From Pseudomonas indica NBRC 103045 (GTDB lineage: Bacteria; Pseudomonadota; Gammaproteobacteria; Pseudomonadales; Pseudomonadaceae), in the NCBI RefSeq assembly GCF_002091635.1, contig NZ_BDAC01000001.1:62001-126000 (forward strand): a DNA stretch of 64,000 nucleotides. Direction: 5' to 3'. The notes beneath the pieces were generated by a model. The model saw only the letters and a list, made by a program, of their open reading frames with translations, was not told where the DNA came from and did no database searches. Shown here one piece after another: positions 18,320 through 26,377 of this stretch; the stretch's first letter is position 1; each line of letters opens with the position of its first letter. The position numbers and the translations under genes are program-made.

Positions 18320-20110
18320 TCAGCCCTCCCGCGCCACCTCGGTGGTGGTGTCCATGTCCTCGAATTGCTTGGCGTGCAGACGGGCATAGTAGCCGTTGAG
18401 CGCCAACAGTTCGGCATGGGTGCCGCGCTCGACGATCTGCCCCTGATCCATCACCAGGATCAGATCGGCCTTCTCGATAGTGCTGAGGCGATGGGCGATG
18501 ACCAGGGTCGTACGTCCCTTCATGACGCGATCCAGTGCCCCCTGGATGTGCCGCTCAGACTCGGTGTCGAGTGCCGACGTGGCCTCGTCGAGAATCAGCA
18601 CCGGCGCGTTCTTCAGTAGCGCGCGGGCAATCGCCAGGCGCTGCCGCTGGCCACCGGAGAGCAGCACGCCGTTCTCGCCGACCAGCGTTTCGTAGCCGTC
18701 CGGCATGCGCTCGATGAATTCGGCGGCGTAAGCGGCCTCGGCAGCTTCGCGGACGTCCTCCATCGGCGCGCCAGCCAGGTCGCCATAGGCGATGTTGTTG
18801 GTGACGCTATCGTTGAACAACGTGACCTGCTGAGTGACCAGCGCGACGTGCCGACGCAGGTTGCGCAGTCGGTAGTCCTCGACATCCACGCCATCGAGCA
18901 GAATCTGCCCGGATTCGTGGTGATAGAAGCGCGGAATCAGGCTCGCCAGGGTCGACTTGCCGCTGCCGGAGCGGCCGACCAGGGCCACCATCTGCCCCGG
19001 CTCGGCCGTGAAGCTGATGTTGTTCAGCACCTGCTTGTCGGTGTTCGGGTACTGGAAACTCAGGTCGCGCACCTCGAGACGCCCGCTGACCCGCTCGCGC
19101 TCCATGCTGCCAAGGTCCACTTCCGGCTCCTGATCGAGCTGTTCGAAGATACTTTCGGCGCCGGCCAAGCCCTTCTGGATGGTCGCGCTGACCTCGGAGA
19201 GCTGGCGGATCGGCTTGGGCAGAAGACCGGCCGCGGTGATATAGGCGATCAGCTCGCCGGGCGAGGCGTCGCCGCGAAGATAGAGCACCAGATACATCAG
19301 CAACGCCATGCCGATGTAGATGACCAGTTGCAGCAACGGTGTATAGATCGACTGGGTACGGGTCATGCCCAGACTCTTGTTCATGTTGTCGGCGCTAGCC
19401 TTGTGGAAGCGCTTCTGCTCGTACTCCTCGCCGCCGAAGCTGCGCACCACCCGGTAGCCCTGGATGGTTTCCGACGCCACGTGGGTGACGTCGCCCATGG
19501 CCACCTGGATCTTCTTGCTCTGCTTGCGGAACTTCTTGCTGGCGCTGGTCACCAGCAGGGCGATGATCGGCAGGATCGCCAGCAGGACGAGGGTCAGCCG
19601 CCAGTTGCTGTACAGGAGGTAGCCGAACAGGAACACCACGGTCAGGCCTTCGCGGATCACCACCTTGATCGCATCGGTGGCGGCGCCGGTCACCATGGTC
19701 ACGTTGTAGGTGATCCGGGAGATCAGGTGACCCGAGTTGTGGTTGTCGAAATAGCGGTTGGGCAGGGTCAGCAGGTTGTCGAACAGTGCGCAGCGCAGAT
19801 CATGCACCACGCCACGCGCGACCTTGGCCAGGAAATAGTTGCCCAGGTACGAACCTATGCCTTGGTAGAGTGCAATGAGTACAATCAGCATCGGCACGCC
19901 GTATACCAGCGGCACGCCGAGCAACATGGCGTTGTCGGGTGACTGCAGGCCGTCCAGGAAGTATTTCAGCATGTCCGCCAGCATCGGCTGGCTGGACGCG
20001 AACAGCAGGAAACCCAGGATACTGATCGCAAAGGCTCCCCAATAAGGGAGAACGTATTTCAGCAAACGCAGATAGAGTTTGAGACTGGATTGCTGGGCAG
20101 AGTCGGCCAT
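18320..20110 (-). CDS. msbA: lipid A export ATP-binding/permease MsbA
   Basis: MsbA is a homodimeric ABC transporter that flips lipid A-core across the inner membrane. The 596-residue half-transporter has about six membrane helices in the first 320 residues, then a nucleotide-binding domain with Walker A GRSGSGKST, the ABC signature LLSGGQRQRLAIARAL, Walker B VLILDEATSALD and the switch His in VIAHRLSTIE. Length fits MsbA. The start at 20108-20110 has GAGG about 9 bases upstream. It is followed by hldE and divergent from a kinase-fold gene only 35 bases away, so their promoters must overlap or lie within coding sequence. Confidence 0.95.
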   Translation of the reverse strand: MADSAQQSSLKLYLRLLKYVLPYWGAFAISILGFLLFASSQPMLADMLKYFLDGLQSPDNAMLLGVPLVYGVPMLIVLIALYQGIGSYLGNYFLAKVARGVVHDLRCALFDNLLTLPNRYFDNHNSGHLISRITYNVTMVTGAATDAIKVVIREGLTVVFLFGYLLYSNWRLTLVLLAILPIIALLVTSASKKFRKQSKKIQVAMGDVTHVASETIQGYRVVRSFGGEEYEQKRFHKASADNMNKSLGMTRTQSIYTPLLQLVIYIGMALLMYLVLYLRGDASPGELIAYITAAGLLPKPIRQLSEVSATIQKGLAGAESIFEQLDQEPEVDLGSMERERVSGRLEVRDLSFQYPNTDKQVLNNISFTAEPGQMVALVGRSGSGKSTLASLIPRFYHHESGQILLDGVDVEDYRLRNLRRHVALVTQQVTLFNDSVTNNIAYGDLAGAPMEDVREAAEAAYAAEFIERMPDGYETLVGENGVLLSGGQRQRLAIARALLKNAPVLILDEATSALDTESERHIQGALDRVMKGRTTLVIAHRLSTIEKADLILVMDQGQIVERGTHAELLALNGYYARLHAKQFEDMDTTTEVAREG

Positions 20111-20145
20111 TCGGCAAGCCTCGTACGACTGGCTAGAGAGACAAG

Positions 20146-20769
20146 ATGCGGATTGTAACAGCGAACGAATTGCAAGGATGGCTCGATCAGGGAGAGGTAC
20201 TGGAAAAGGACAGTCGAGGCCCCAAGGTCATCAAGCTCGCCGATGGTGATCTGCTGAAGATTTTCCGCAGCCGCCGCACCCTCATGGGCCGCTTGCGCCC
20301 GGATGCGCAACGCTTCGAAAAACATGCCCAGCACCTGCGCAAACTCGGTATCCGTACCCCGGAAATCAATGCCTGTTACTGGATCGACCCCAGCCAGCGG
20401 ATCAGCGCCTGTCTTTACCGGCCTCTGGAAGGTACTCCACTGGACAAGCTGTTCCACCGGTCGCGCGAAGAGTTCGACAGGCTGCTGCCCGAACTGGCGT
20501 CCTATATCCGCAAGCTGCACCGGAGCGGCATCTACTTCCGCTCCCTGCACCTGGGCAACATTCTGCGTACGCCCGAAAACGATTTCGGCCTGATCGATTT
20601 CCTCGATATCCGTTTCAAGGGCCGCCCGCTCGGTCGGCTGCTGATCCGCCGGAACTTCCAGCATTTGCAAAGCTACCTGCAACGCCGCAAGGTGCCGGAT
20701 TTTCCCTGGGAACGACTTATGCGCTGCTATGAGGAGAGTTCAGCATCGCATCCAACTGATCGAGGCTGA
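20146..20769 (+). CDS. kinase-fold protein of the LPS core locus, catalytic Asp replaced
   Basis: A 207-residue cytoplasmic protein with a reduced kinase (WaaP/RIO/APH-like) fold. A nucleotide-binding lysine region reads VIKLADGDLLKIF, the catalytic-loop equivalent is YFRSLHLGNIL (about residues 127-137), and the metal-binding segment is GLIDFLDI. In active relatives the loop is HGDLHPGNIL, so the catalytic Asp is Ser here. It may be a pseudokinase or use altered chemistry. It is the only plus-strand gene within the core locus (position of PAO1 PA4998), divergent from msbA. Its last 53 bases overlap the end of the opposing gene. It could modify or regulate core assembly; no substrate is evident. 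Confidence 0.8.
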   Translation: MRIVTANELQGWLDQGEVLEKDSRGPKVIKLADGDLLKIFRSRRTLMGRLRPDAQRFEKHAQHLRKLGIRTPEINACYWIDPSQRISACLYRPLEGTPLDKLFHRSREEFDRLLPELASYIRKLHRSGIYFRSLHLGNILRTPENDFGLIDFLDIRFKGRPLGRLLIRRNFQHLQSYLQRRKVPDFPWERLMRCYEESSASHPTDRG

Positions 20770-21580
20770 TCTTCGGTACCACGCTGGACGGCAGACGGCT
20801 GTCCAGCGACAGGTTGAAGACCTGGAAATCGGGATTGATCACCCGCTCGGCCAACAGTTGGAAGCTGGGCAGGATGTAATCCTCATAGTCTCCATCCAGG
20901 CGACTGGGTACGGCCTGTTCATCCTTCTCGTAAGACCGCCCTTTCTTTGAATCCAGGTCCACGCCCACCAGGAAGACCCGGCTGAAACCCAGGTGGTAAG
21001 CGAGCTGGATACCCGCGTAGGGAATGGTGCGGCTATTGAAATAGCCCTTATCCAGATTGCGGCTGAAACCGATGCGGTTGGGCTTCTGCCGGAACCAGGA
21101 AAACCGGCATTCGAAGTCGGGATCGTGGCGGGCACGCCGGGCGAACTCGCGGTCGGACAATTCGCGGCCAGCCCTGTTCATGCGGCCAGCCCGCTCCAGA
21201 CGATGGATCGACCGGGTCCCCGGGCTATCGCTCGAAAGCCTCGCCAGTTCCGCAACGACGCGTTCGGAGAAAGCGACTTCATGGCTCCGACGCATTCCCT
21301 CCAGCAGGAGCGGCAACCGATTGCGCACGAAACTGCTGTCATCGCACAGATAGAACAGCGGGGTCAGCCCGGCTTCGGCGAACAGGTGAATCGACCCATT
21401 CATCGCGAACATCGGGAAGTCCGCATAGCGCGTCAGGGGAAAATCCCGGGCGGATGGCCCCGAAGCAATGATGAACACCGCCCCGGTGCGGCTATTCCGA
21501 CATTCGGCAAAGGATTTCCAACGTACATTGTCGAACGAACGGTGGGCCCGTTCTCGTGCCGCGTCTGCATGACTTGGCAT
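20717..21580 (-). CDS. DUF115/sialyltransferase-like protein, probable LPS modification
   Basis: A 287-residue soluble protein. The N-terminal VFIIASGPSARDFPL and PMFAMNGSIHLF segments resemble the nucleotide-binding start of DUF115 and GT42 (Cst-II-like) proteins. Downstream are YAGIQLAYHLGFSRVFLVGVDLDSKKG, also typical of that group. A polysaccharide-modifying or glycosyltransferase role is inference. An AAGGAGG 5 bases before the ATG (21578-21580) makes the start clear. It lies 24 bases after waaL on the same strand and overlaps the 3' end of the plus-strand kinase-fold gene by 53 bases. I do not recall this gene beside waaL in PAO1, so it may be an acquired core-modifying function. Confidence 0.7.
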   Translation of the reverse strand: MPSHADAARERAHRSFDNVRWKSFAECRNSRTGAVFIIASGPSARDFPLTRYADFPMFAMNGSIHLFAEAGLTPLFYLCDDSSFVRNRLPLLLEGMRRSHEVAFSERVVAELARLSSDSPGTRSIHRLERAGRMNRAGRELSDREFARRARHDPDFECRFSWFRQKPNRIGFSRNLDKGYFNSRTIPYAGIQLAYHLGFSRVFLVGVDLDSKKGRSYEKDEQAVPSRLDGDYEDYILPSFQLLAERVINPDFQVFNLSLDSRLPSSVVPKISLDQLDAMLNSPHSSA

Positions 21581-21604
21581 TCCAACCTCCTTGTCAGTCA
21601 GTTG

Positions 21605-22792
21605 TTACATAAAACCTGTATTACTCCAGCCTCGCTGGCCGGGTCTCGCAGAATCCTCTGCAGGCCCACCCGCAAGAACCAGGCTCAAACCCAGCGGCAG
21701 CCAGGTCAACAGCCAGTCAGCGCTAGGCTTCAGCCAAGGGCCGAAGCCATCGGTCAGAAAAGCCACCCCGGAGAAGACCCAGAGCGCAATCAGTGCCCGC
21801 CCCATTTCATCCCGGTAATGCCGCAGCGCCCGCCAGCCTATCGCCGCCCACAGCGCCAACCACAGCAGCAGCCCGACCACTCCCAGGCGCATGGCGACAT
21901 TGAGGAACAAATTGTGCGGATGCTTGAAGGTGCGTCGTAATTCCTCAACAGGAATATGGAATTCATTGAAGCCCATCCCGAACAGCCAGTGCTCCTCCAT
22001 CAGACGAACGCCACCCGACCATAACGTGGGGCGATAGGACAGGCTGCGCTCCAGCAGTACGTCTGGCCAGACGAGCCAGACACCGGCCATGCCGAGCGCC
22101 ATCACGACCACCCCCGCCAGGATCAGACGACTCCGACTCAGCGCAGCCGTTACCAGCAAGCTGGCCGCCAGCGCCACCCAGACGCCACGGGTCTGGCCGA
22201 ACCCCAGAAACAGCAGATAGCCGATGGCCGCAACCAGCATCGCCGCCATCGCCGACCCGCTCGATCGCACAGGCGCCAGGCACAACCCCAGCAGCGCCAA
22301 TGCGCCGGCCGCGTGGGCAGCCATGATCGGTGTATCCCAGACACCGAGAGCGATTACCCGGTCCGACCAGGCGTGCTCCTGGACGCCATAGAACACTGCC
22401 CAGGACAACGCTGCGCCCCAGCCGCCCGCCACGCTGCTCCAGAACAGCAGCGACGTCAGATGCCCCCGCCCCGCTTGTGCGATGAATGTGATCGCGAGCA
22501 GGGTCAAGCCCACGTAGAACGGTAGTTTGGCCTTTCCGAGGTCCCCACCAGCCACAGCGATGACCAGCAGCGTCCAGGCCGAGAACAGCAGAAAGATCAC
22601 CATGTCCGGGCTCTTCAAGCCCGTCGGCAGCTCTCGGCGGCACACCACAAACAGCACGGCCGGCAACCACAGCAAAACGCTGATCATCTGGTGATAGAGC
22701 TTGTTGCTGGAAAGAATCCAGGGCGCGCAAAGCAGCAGGACCAGCCCTGCCGACGCCCAGGTCGCCAAGCGCCGCTGACAGATCAAAGGCAT
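21605..22792 (-). CDS. waaL: O-antigen ligase WaaL
   Basis: WaaL joins undecaprenyl-linked O antigen to the lipid A-core on the periplasmic face of the inner membrane. The 395-residue protein has about ten to twelve hydrophobic segments and the Wzy_C/ligase landmarks: FGQTRGVWVALAASLL, a periplasmic loop with RPTLWSGGVRLMEEHW and GMGFNEFHIP, and HPHNLFLNVAMRLGVVGL, where the catalytic-type His lies (about residue 303). The ATG at 22790-22792 has only a weak ribosome site, but the gene begins 4 bases after the preceding stop, so coupling is likely. Wzy polymerases share the fold; the core-locus position and size favour ligase. Confidence 0.88.
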   Translation of the reverse strand: MPLICQRRLATWASAGLVLLLCAPWILSSNKLYHQMISVLLWLPAVLFVVCRRELPTGLKSPDMVIFLLFSAWTLLVIAVAGGDLGKAKLPFYVGLTLLAITFIAQAGRGHLTSLLFWSSVAGGWGAALSWAVFYGVQEHAWSDRVIALGVWDTPIMAAHAAGALALLGLCLAPVRSSGSAMAAMLVAAIGYLLFLGFGQTRGVWVALAASLLVTAALSRSRLILAGVVVMALGMAGVWLVWPDVLLERSLSYRPTLWSGGVRLMEEHWLFGMGFNEFHIPVEELRRTFKHPHNLFLNVAMRLGVVGLLLWLALWAAIGWRALRHYRDEMGRALIALWVFSGVAFLTDGFGPWLKPSADWLLTWLPLGLSLVLAGGPAEDSARPGQRGWSNTGFM

Positions 22793-22796
22793 CTAC

Positions 22797-23909
22797 TCAT
22801 GACAACGCAAGCATGCGCTGCGCAACCTTGCGCAGGTGCGTCTGGTCCGCATTGCGCCAACTGCCGGGAATGCAGTACTCCTCCGCCATGTACTGGAAGA
22901 AGTGCTGGCGCACCCGTTCGTCCAGCGACCAGTTCGGGAAGTCTTTCGCCAGTTGCAGTACCTCTTCCAAGGAGTCGGCGTGCGCCACCAGGCCTTCGAT
23001 GTTGAAAAAGGCCTGCCCCAGCGTCATGACCGGCTTGCCGAGCAGCAGACTCTCCAGGCCGACCGTGGAGTTGAGCGTCACCACATACTGACTGGCCTCG
23101 ATCAGCGCCTGGGTGCTGTTGCCGTTGGCGAACAGCACGCCCTTGCCCGCCCGCTCATGCAGGTCGGGATAGCTTTCGCGACTCGACGGATGCTCCTTGA
23201 ACACCACGGGAATGCCGGAAGCCTGCGCCAATCGCTCACCGACTGCGAACAGCTCGCGCATGCTCTTGATCCAGGGAGAGAACAGGCGGACCTGGGTGTC
23301 GCGATCGTCCTGGAAGGGGATGAAGATAAAGCGTTCGGGCAGCTCGATTTCCGGCAGCCCCGTCTGTCTCGGCTTGCGCGGCACCAGTTGCACGGCCTGC
23401 ACGTCACCCGGCTGACCGCTGGGCGAGCGGTAGTTCAGGAAGAACTCGGCATCCCGCGGAACCGAGTTGAAATAATTCACCCCGCGCGGATCGAGGGTAG
23501 TGGTATCAGGCAGCAGGCCGTTCTCGAAGAAGAAGGTCCGGGTACCGGCCGGCAGCACGGCGCGCAGTACCTGGCAGTAGCGGTGCGAACCGTTCCACAT
23601 CACCACCGCATCTGGCTTTTCCCGGTCCAGCAGGGCCACCGCGCGCAAGGCCATCACGCCCAGTTCCAGACGCACCAGCAGGCGATAGAGGCGGCCGGCG
23701 TACTTCCGCTTGACCAGGCGCTCCTGGCACTTTTCCGCGATCACCGCCGGCCAGTCGATTCGGCCGGCCACTCGCGACCATTGCCAGGGTCTCGGCAAGG
23801 GCCATTGCAGCGGCCCCACTACTTTGCCACGCAGATCGGTCTCATTGAGCAGACGGCGGAAGTAGATCGTCTGGTGCTTGGCCAAGGAAAAGAAAAGAAA
23901 AGTCGTCAT
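22797..23909 (-). CDS. capsule-synthesis (KpsS-type) family glycosyltransferase-like protein
   Basis: A 370-residue cytoplasmic protein resembling the KpsS/KpsC capsule-synthesis family, which includes Kdo transferases. Diagnostic stretches are FFFENGLLPDTTTLDPRGV (about residues 148-166), VVFKEHPSSRESYPDL, and VTLNSTVGLESLLLGKPV followed by GQAFFNIEGL near the C-terminus, the usual GT-B-like donor-site region. An in-frame TTG lies four codons upstream, but the ATG at 23907-23909 has GGGA 7 bases before it. It stands between a second capsule-type gene and waaL, where PAO1 has PA5000-PA5003. It might correspond to the gene called ssg there, which I cannot verify. Probable role: outer-core or O-antigen-linked sugar transfer. 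Confidence 0.72.
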   Translation of the reverse strand: MTTFLFFSLAKHQTIYFRRLLNETDLRGKVVGPLQWPLPRPWQWSRVAGRIDWPAVIAEKCQERLVKRKYAGRLYRLLVRLELGVMALRAVALLDREKPDAVVMWNGSHRYCQVLRAVLPAGTRTFFFENGLLPDTTTLDPRGVNYFNSVPRDAEFFLNYRSPSGQPGDVQAVQLVPRKPRQTGLPEIELPERFIFIPFQDDRDTQVRLFSPWIKSMRELFAVGERLAQASGIPVVFKEHPSSRESYPDLHERAGKGVLFANGNSTQALIEASQYVVTLNSTVGLESLLLGKPVMTLGQAFFNIEGLVAHADSLEEVLQLAKDFPNWSLDERVRQHFFQYMAEEYCIPGSWRNADQTHLRKVAQRMLALS

Positions 23910-23936
23910 CGTTCGTCCCAAGCGGATCGCTGTTCC

Positions 23937-25247
23937 CTATCGGCAGTTTCCCGGCAGCTCACGGACGTCTGCCGCCGACGCATCCAGCGCGCCCGTCCGA
24001 AGGAGCGTTTCCAGGATCCGCACACTGTTCTCGAGCCCTTTGGAGCCATGCGCCAGATGGAATTCGACGAACTCGCGGGCGTGCCGCACGTAGTCGTCAT
24101 AATGCTGTTCGATATCCTGCAGACGCGCTTCCAGTTCGTCGGCGGTGGTCACGGTTTCGCCGAAAAAACGCGGCTGGGAAAAGATGTCCCGGTCATCGCT
24201 GAGGTTGACCGGCACCACCGGGCGCCCTGCCAACGCCGCCTCGATCACCGCATTGGACATCAGATTTGCGACCACCGAGGCTTGCGCCAGGGCGTCGGAC
24301 AGCGAACAGTCCGATGGCAAAACCTGCAAGTTCGGCAAACTCTCGCTCAGTTGCTGCCAGAACGGTACCTGGCTGCGCGGATGGCGCTTCACCAGAATCC
24401 GGTACTCGGGATGGCGCCGGGCCCATTCGCCGAGCAGCGCATAGGTGCGCTGATAACCGGCTTCCTTTTCCTTGTCCGGACCGACGCCGAGCACCAGCAA
24501 GGCACGCCACTGAGGGGTTGCCGGCGGCAGGTCGTAGGCATCGTCGATCATGTGCGAGCCGGCCAGGACGACCTTGCAGCTACCGAAACGCAGGGCGCGC
24601 CCGGCCAGGGCATCGAAGGAGCTCTGGCCGAAAATCAGATAATAGTCGTAGTCGTTCATGCCCAGCTTGCGCGAGCCTTCCACGGTGGTCGCATGGGCCA
24701 AGTGCACCAGCCGGCTCCCCCGCGCATTCAGCGCCAGCCGCAGGAACGGCGAATGCAGGCTGCCGTTGCGGTCGTTCAGCAGGATACGCGGCTGATAGCG
24801 CTCCACCAACCACTGGGCATGCGCGGCATAACCGAGGTAACGGAGCGGCACCTTCTCCGGTGGCCGGGCCAGCAAGGCTTGGCGCAGGACTTCGCGCGGC
24901 GCTTCGATCGCTACTTCCTCAAGCCGATGGCCACGCTGGCGCAGCGTCTCGATCAGCAGTTTCTTGCGTCGAAGAGCGATGACCTTGGGCGAGGCTTGCA
25001 ACAGTAGAAAATCGCAGGGAGTAGCGGAGGGGGATGCAGCCGGCATACGCAACCGGGCCCGCATGCCGAAAATCAGGTCGACCAGCGCGTCGCGCCCGTA
25101 ACGCAGTGCTGCACCGAGCAGCGTGTGGCGTTCGCGCAGGAGCCTCCAGCGATAGCGGTCCAATGCCCTTGCCTTGTCCTTCCAGGTTCCTTCCGTCGAC
25201 GTCATCCCTGCGCTTCCGTCCGCTGCGGTCCCGTGCGTGCTACCCAT
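23937..25247 (-). CDS. putative GT-B glycosyl/glycerophosphotransferase
   Basis: A protein of up to 436 residues with GT-B-like features. It has LIFGQSSFDALAGRALRFG, ILVKRHPRSQVPFWQQL, and an acceptor/donor region VANLMSNAVIEAALAGRPVVPVNL, similar to teichoic-acid/capsule CDP-glycerol or polysialyl-type transferases. The start ATG at 25245-25247 shares one base with the wapH stop (TGATG), implying coupling. An alternative ATG at 25205 gives MTSTEGTWKDKARALDR and cannot be excluded. The next gene begins 27 bases after its stop. No membrane segment or signal peptide is seen. I cannot name the sugar or donor. Confidence 0.68.
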   Translation of the reverse strand: MGSTHGTAADGSAGMTSTEGTWKDKARALDRYRWRLLRERHTLLGAALRYGRDALVDLIFGMRARLRMPAASPSATPCDFLLLQASPKVIALRRKKLLIETLRQRGHRLEEVAIEAPREVLRQALLARPPEKVPLRYLGYAAHAQWLVERYQPRILLNDRNGSLHSPFLRLALNARGSRLVHLAHATTVEGSRKLGMNDYDYYLIFGQSSFDALAGRALRFGSCKVVLAGSHMIDDAYDLPPATPQWRALLVLGVGPDKEKEAGYQRTYALLGEWARRHPEYRILVKRHPRSQVPFWQQLSESLPNLQVLPSDCSLSDALAQASVVANLMSNAVIEAALAGRPVVPVNLSDDRDIFSQPRFFGETVTTADELEARLQDIEQHYDDYVRHAREFVEFHLAHGSKGLENSVRILETLLRTGALDASAADVRELPGNCR

Positions 25248-26377
25248 CACTTCGCGTCGTTGAACGACGAAGGGAGGGCCAGTTTCCAGAATTGGCGACG
25301 CACCGCCTCATCGGAGAAATGCTCTTGCAGGCGCGCATCCATCGCTGCGACGCAGGCCCGACGCTGCCTGGCATCCAGGGCACTGAGGTGGCCCAGGCCC
25401 TCCGCCAGCGCCATGTCGTCGCCCAGCGGGAAGAGGATGCCCAGCCCTTCCACCACTTCCCGGGCGCCGCCACAGGCCGTGGCGATCAGTGGTACGCCGG
25501 CCGCCATGGCTTCCAGCAGGACCATACCGAAGGGTTCGTGGTCGGAACTCAGGGCAAAAATATCGAACGCCTTGAAATAGCGCCGTGCCTCCGGCACCTG
25601 GCCGAGGAACAGCACCTGCTGGGCGATGCCCAGTTCGCGCGCCAGGTCCTTCAGCTCGTCTTCCAGGCGGCCGCTGCCGAGAATCGCCAGCCTGGCGTTC
25701 TCCGGCAACTTAGGCAATGCCGCGGCGAAACCGCGAAGCAGCGTAGCCTGGTCCTTGTCCGGATGCAGGCGGCCGACATTACCGACGATCCAGGCATCTT
25801 CCGGCAGGCGCAATTGCTGGCGCGCCGCCAAACGGTCGACCTGCTGCGCACGCAGTGCCGCGACATCGATGCGGTTGTACAGCGTTTCGATACGCTCGGC
25901 CGGCCAGTCGGGCAGGCATTGGCGAATGTCGTCGCGCACGGCATTGGACACGCCGAGCAGTGTCAGGCGCTTGCGAAACAGTTTGGCGAACAGGCGGCGG
26001 GGCAAGCGCTTGTACACACCGAAGGCATGGTGCACGCCAATGATCGGCAGGCGGGTAGCCAGCGCAGCGATGTACAGCGGCTTGAAGCGGTGCGCGATGC
26101 AGAAGCGGAAGTCCCGCGAGCGGGCGATCTCGCGCAGGTCGCGGATAGCGCCGAGCTTGAGGCCGCGCACTTCCTTCGAGCTGTAGTCGAGAAACAGCAC
26201 CTCGTCGGATGCGCAGCCGGCAGCCACGTCCGGGTCGGGCGCCCCGGTGAGGAACACCGTGGTCACCCGGTAGCCGCTACCTTCGAACAGGCTGGCATAT
26301 TGCCGGGCACAGTCGAGGAACGGCCCGTCATAGCCATGACAGAACTGCAGAACGCGGGGTTCAGCTGACCGAGTCAT
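25247..26377 (-). CDS. wapH: LPS core glycosyltransferase WapH (GT4 family)
   Basis: A 376-residue GT4-family transferase. It begins MTRSAEPRVLQFCHGYDG and has the GT-B C-terminal donor site: VGNVGRLHPDKDQATLLRGF (about residues 193-212), then SSDHEPFGMVLLEAMAAGVPLIATACGGAREVV with the EX7E motif. In P. aeruginosa WapH is assigned to addition of a core glucose. The start ATG at 26375-26377 lies inside the end of the carbamoyltransferase gene (17-base overlap), with GAGGGG upstream. The stop overlaps the next start by one base. Symbol assigned from position next to the carbamoyltransferase and from remembered sequence, so the exact linkage is not proven. Confidence 0.85.
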   Translation of the reverse strand: MTRSAEPRVLQFCHGYDGPFLDCARQYASLFEGSGYRVTTVFLTGAPDPDVAAGCASDEVLFLDYSSKEVRGLKLGAIRDLREIARSRDFRFCIAHRFKPLYIAALATRLPIIGVHHAFGVYKRLPRRLFAKLFRKRLTLLGVSNAVRDDIRQCLPDWPAERIETLYNRIDVAALRAQQVDRLAARQQLRLPEDAWIVGNVGRLHPDKDQATLLRGFAAALPKLPENARLAILGSGRLEDELKDLARELGIAQQVLFLGQVPEARRYFKAFDIFALSSDHEPFGMVLLEAMAAGVPLIATACGGAREVVEGLGILFPLGDDMALAEGLGHLSALDARQRRACVAAMDARLQEHFSDEAVRRQFWKLALPSSFNDAK

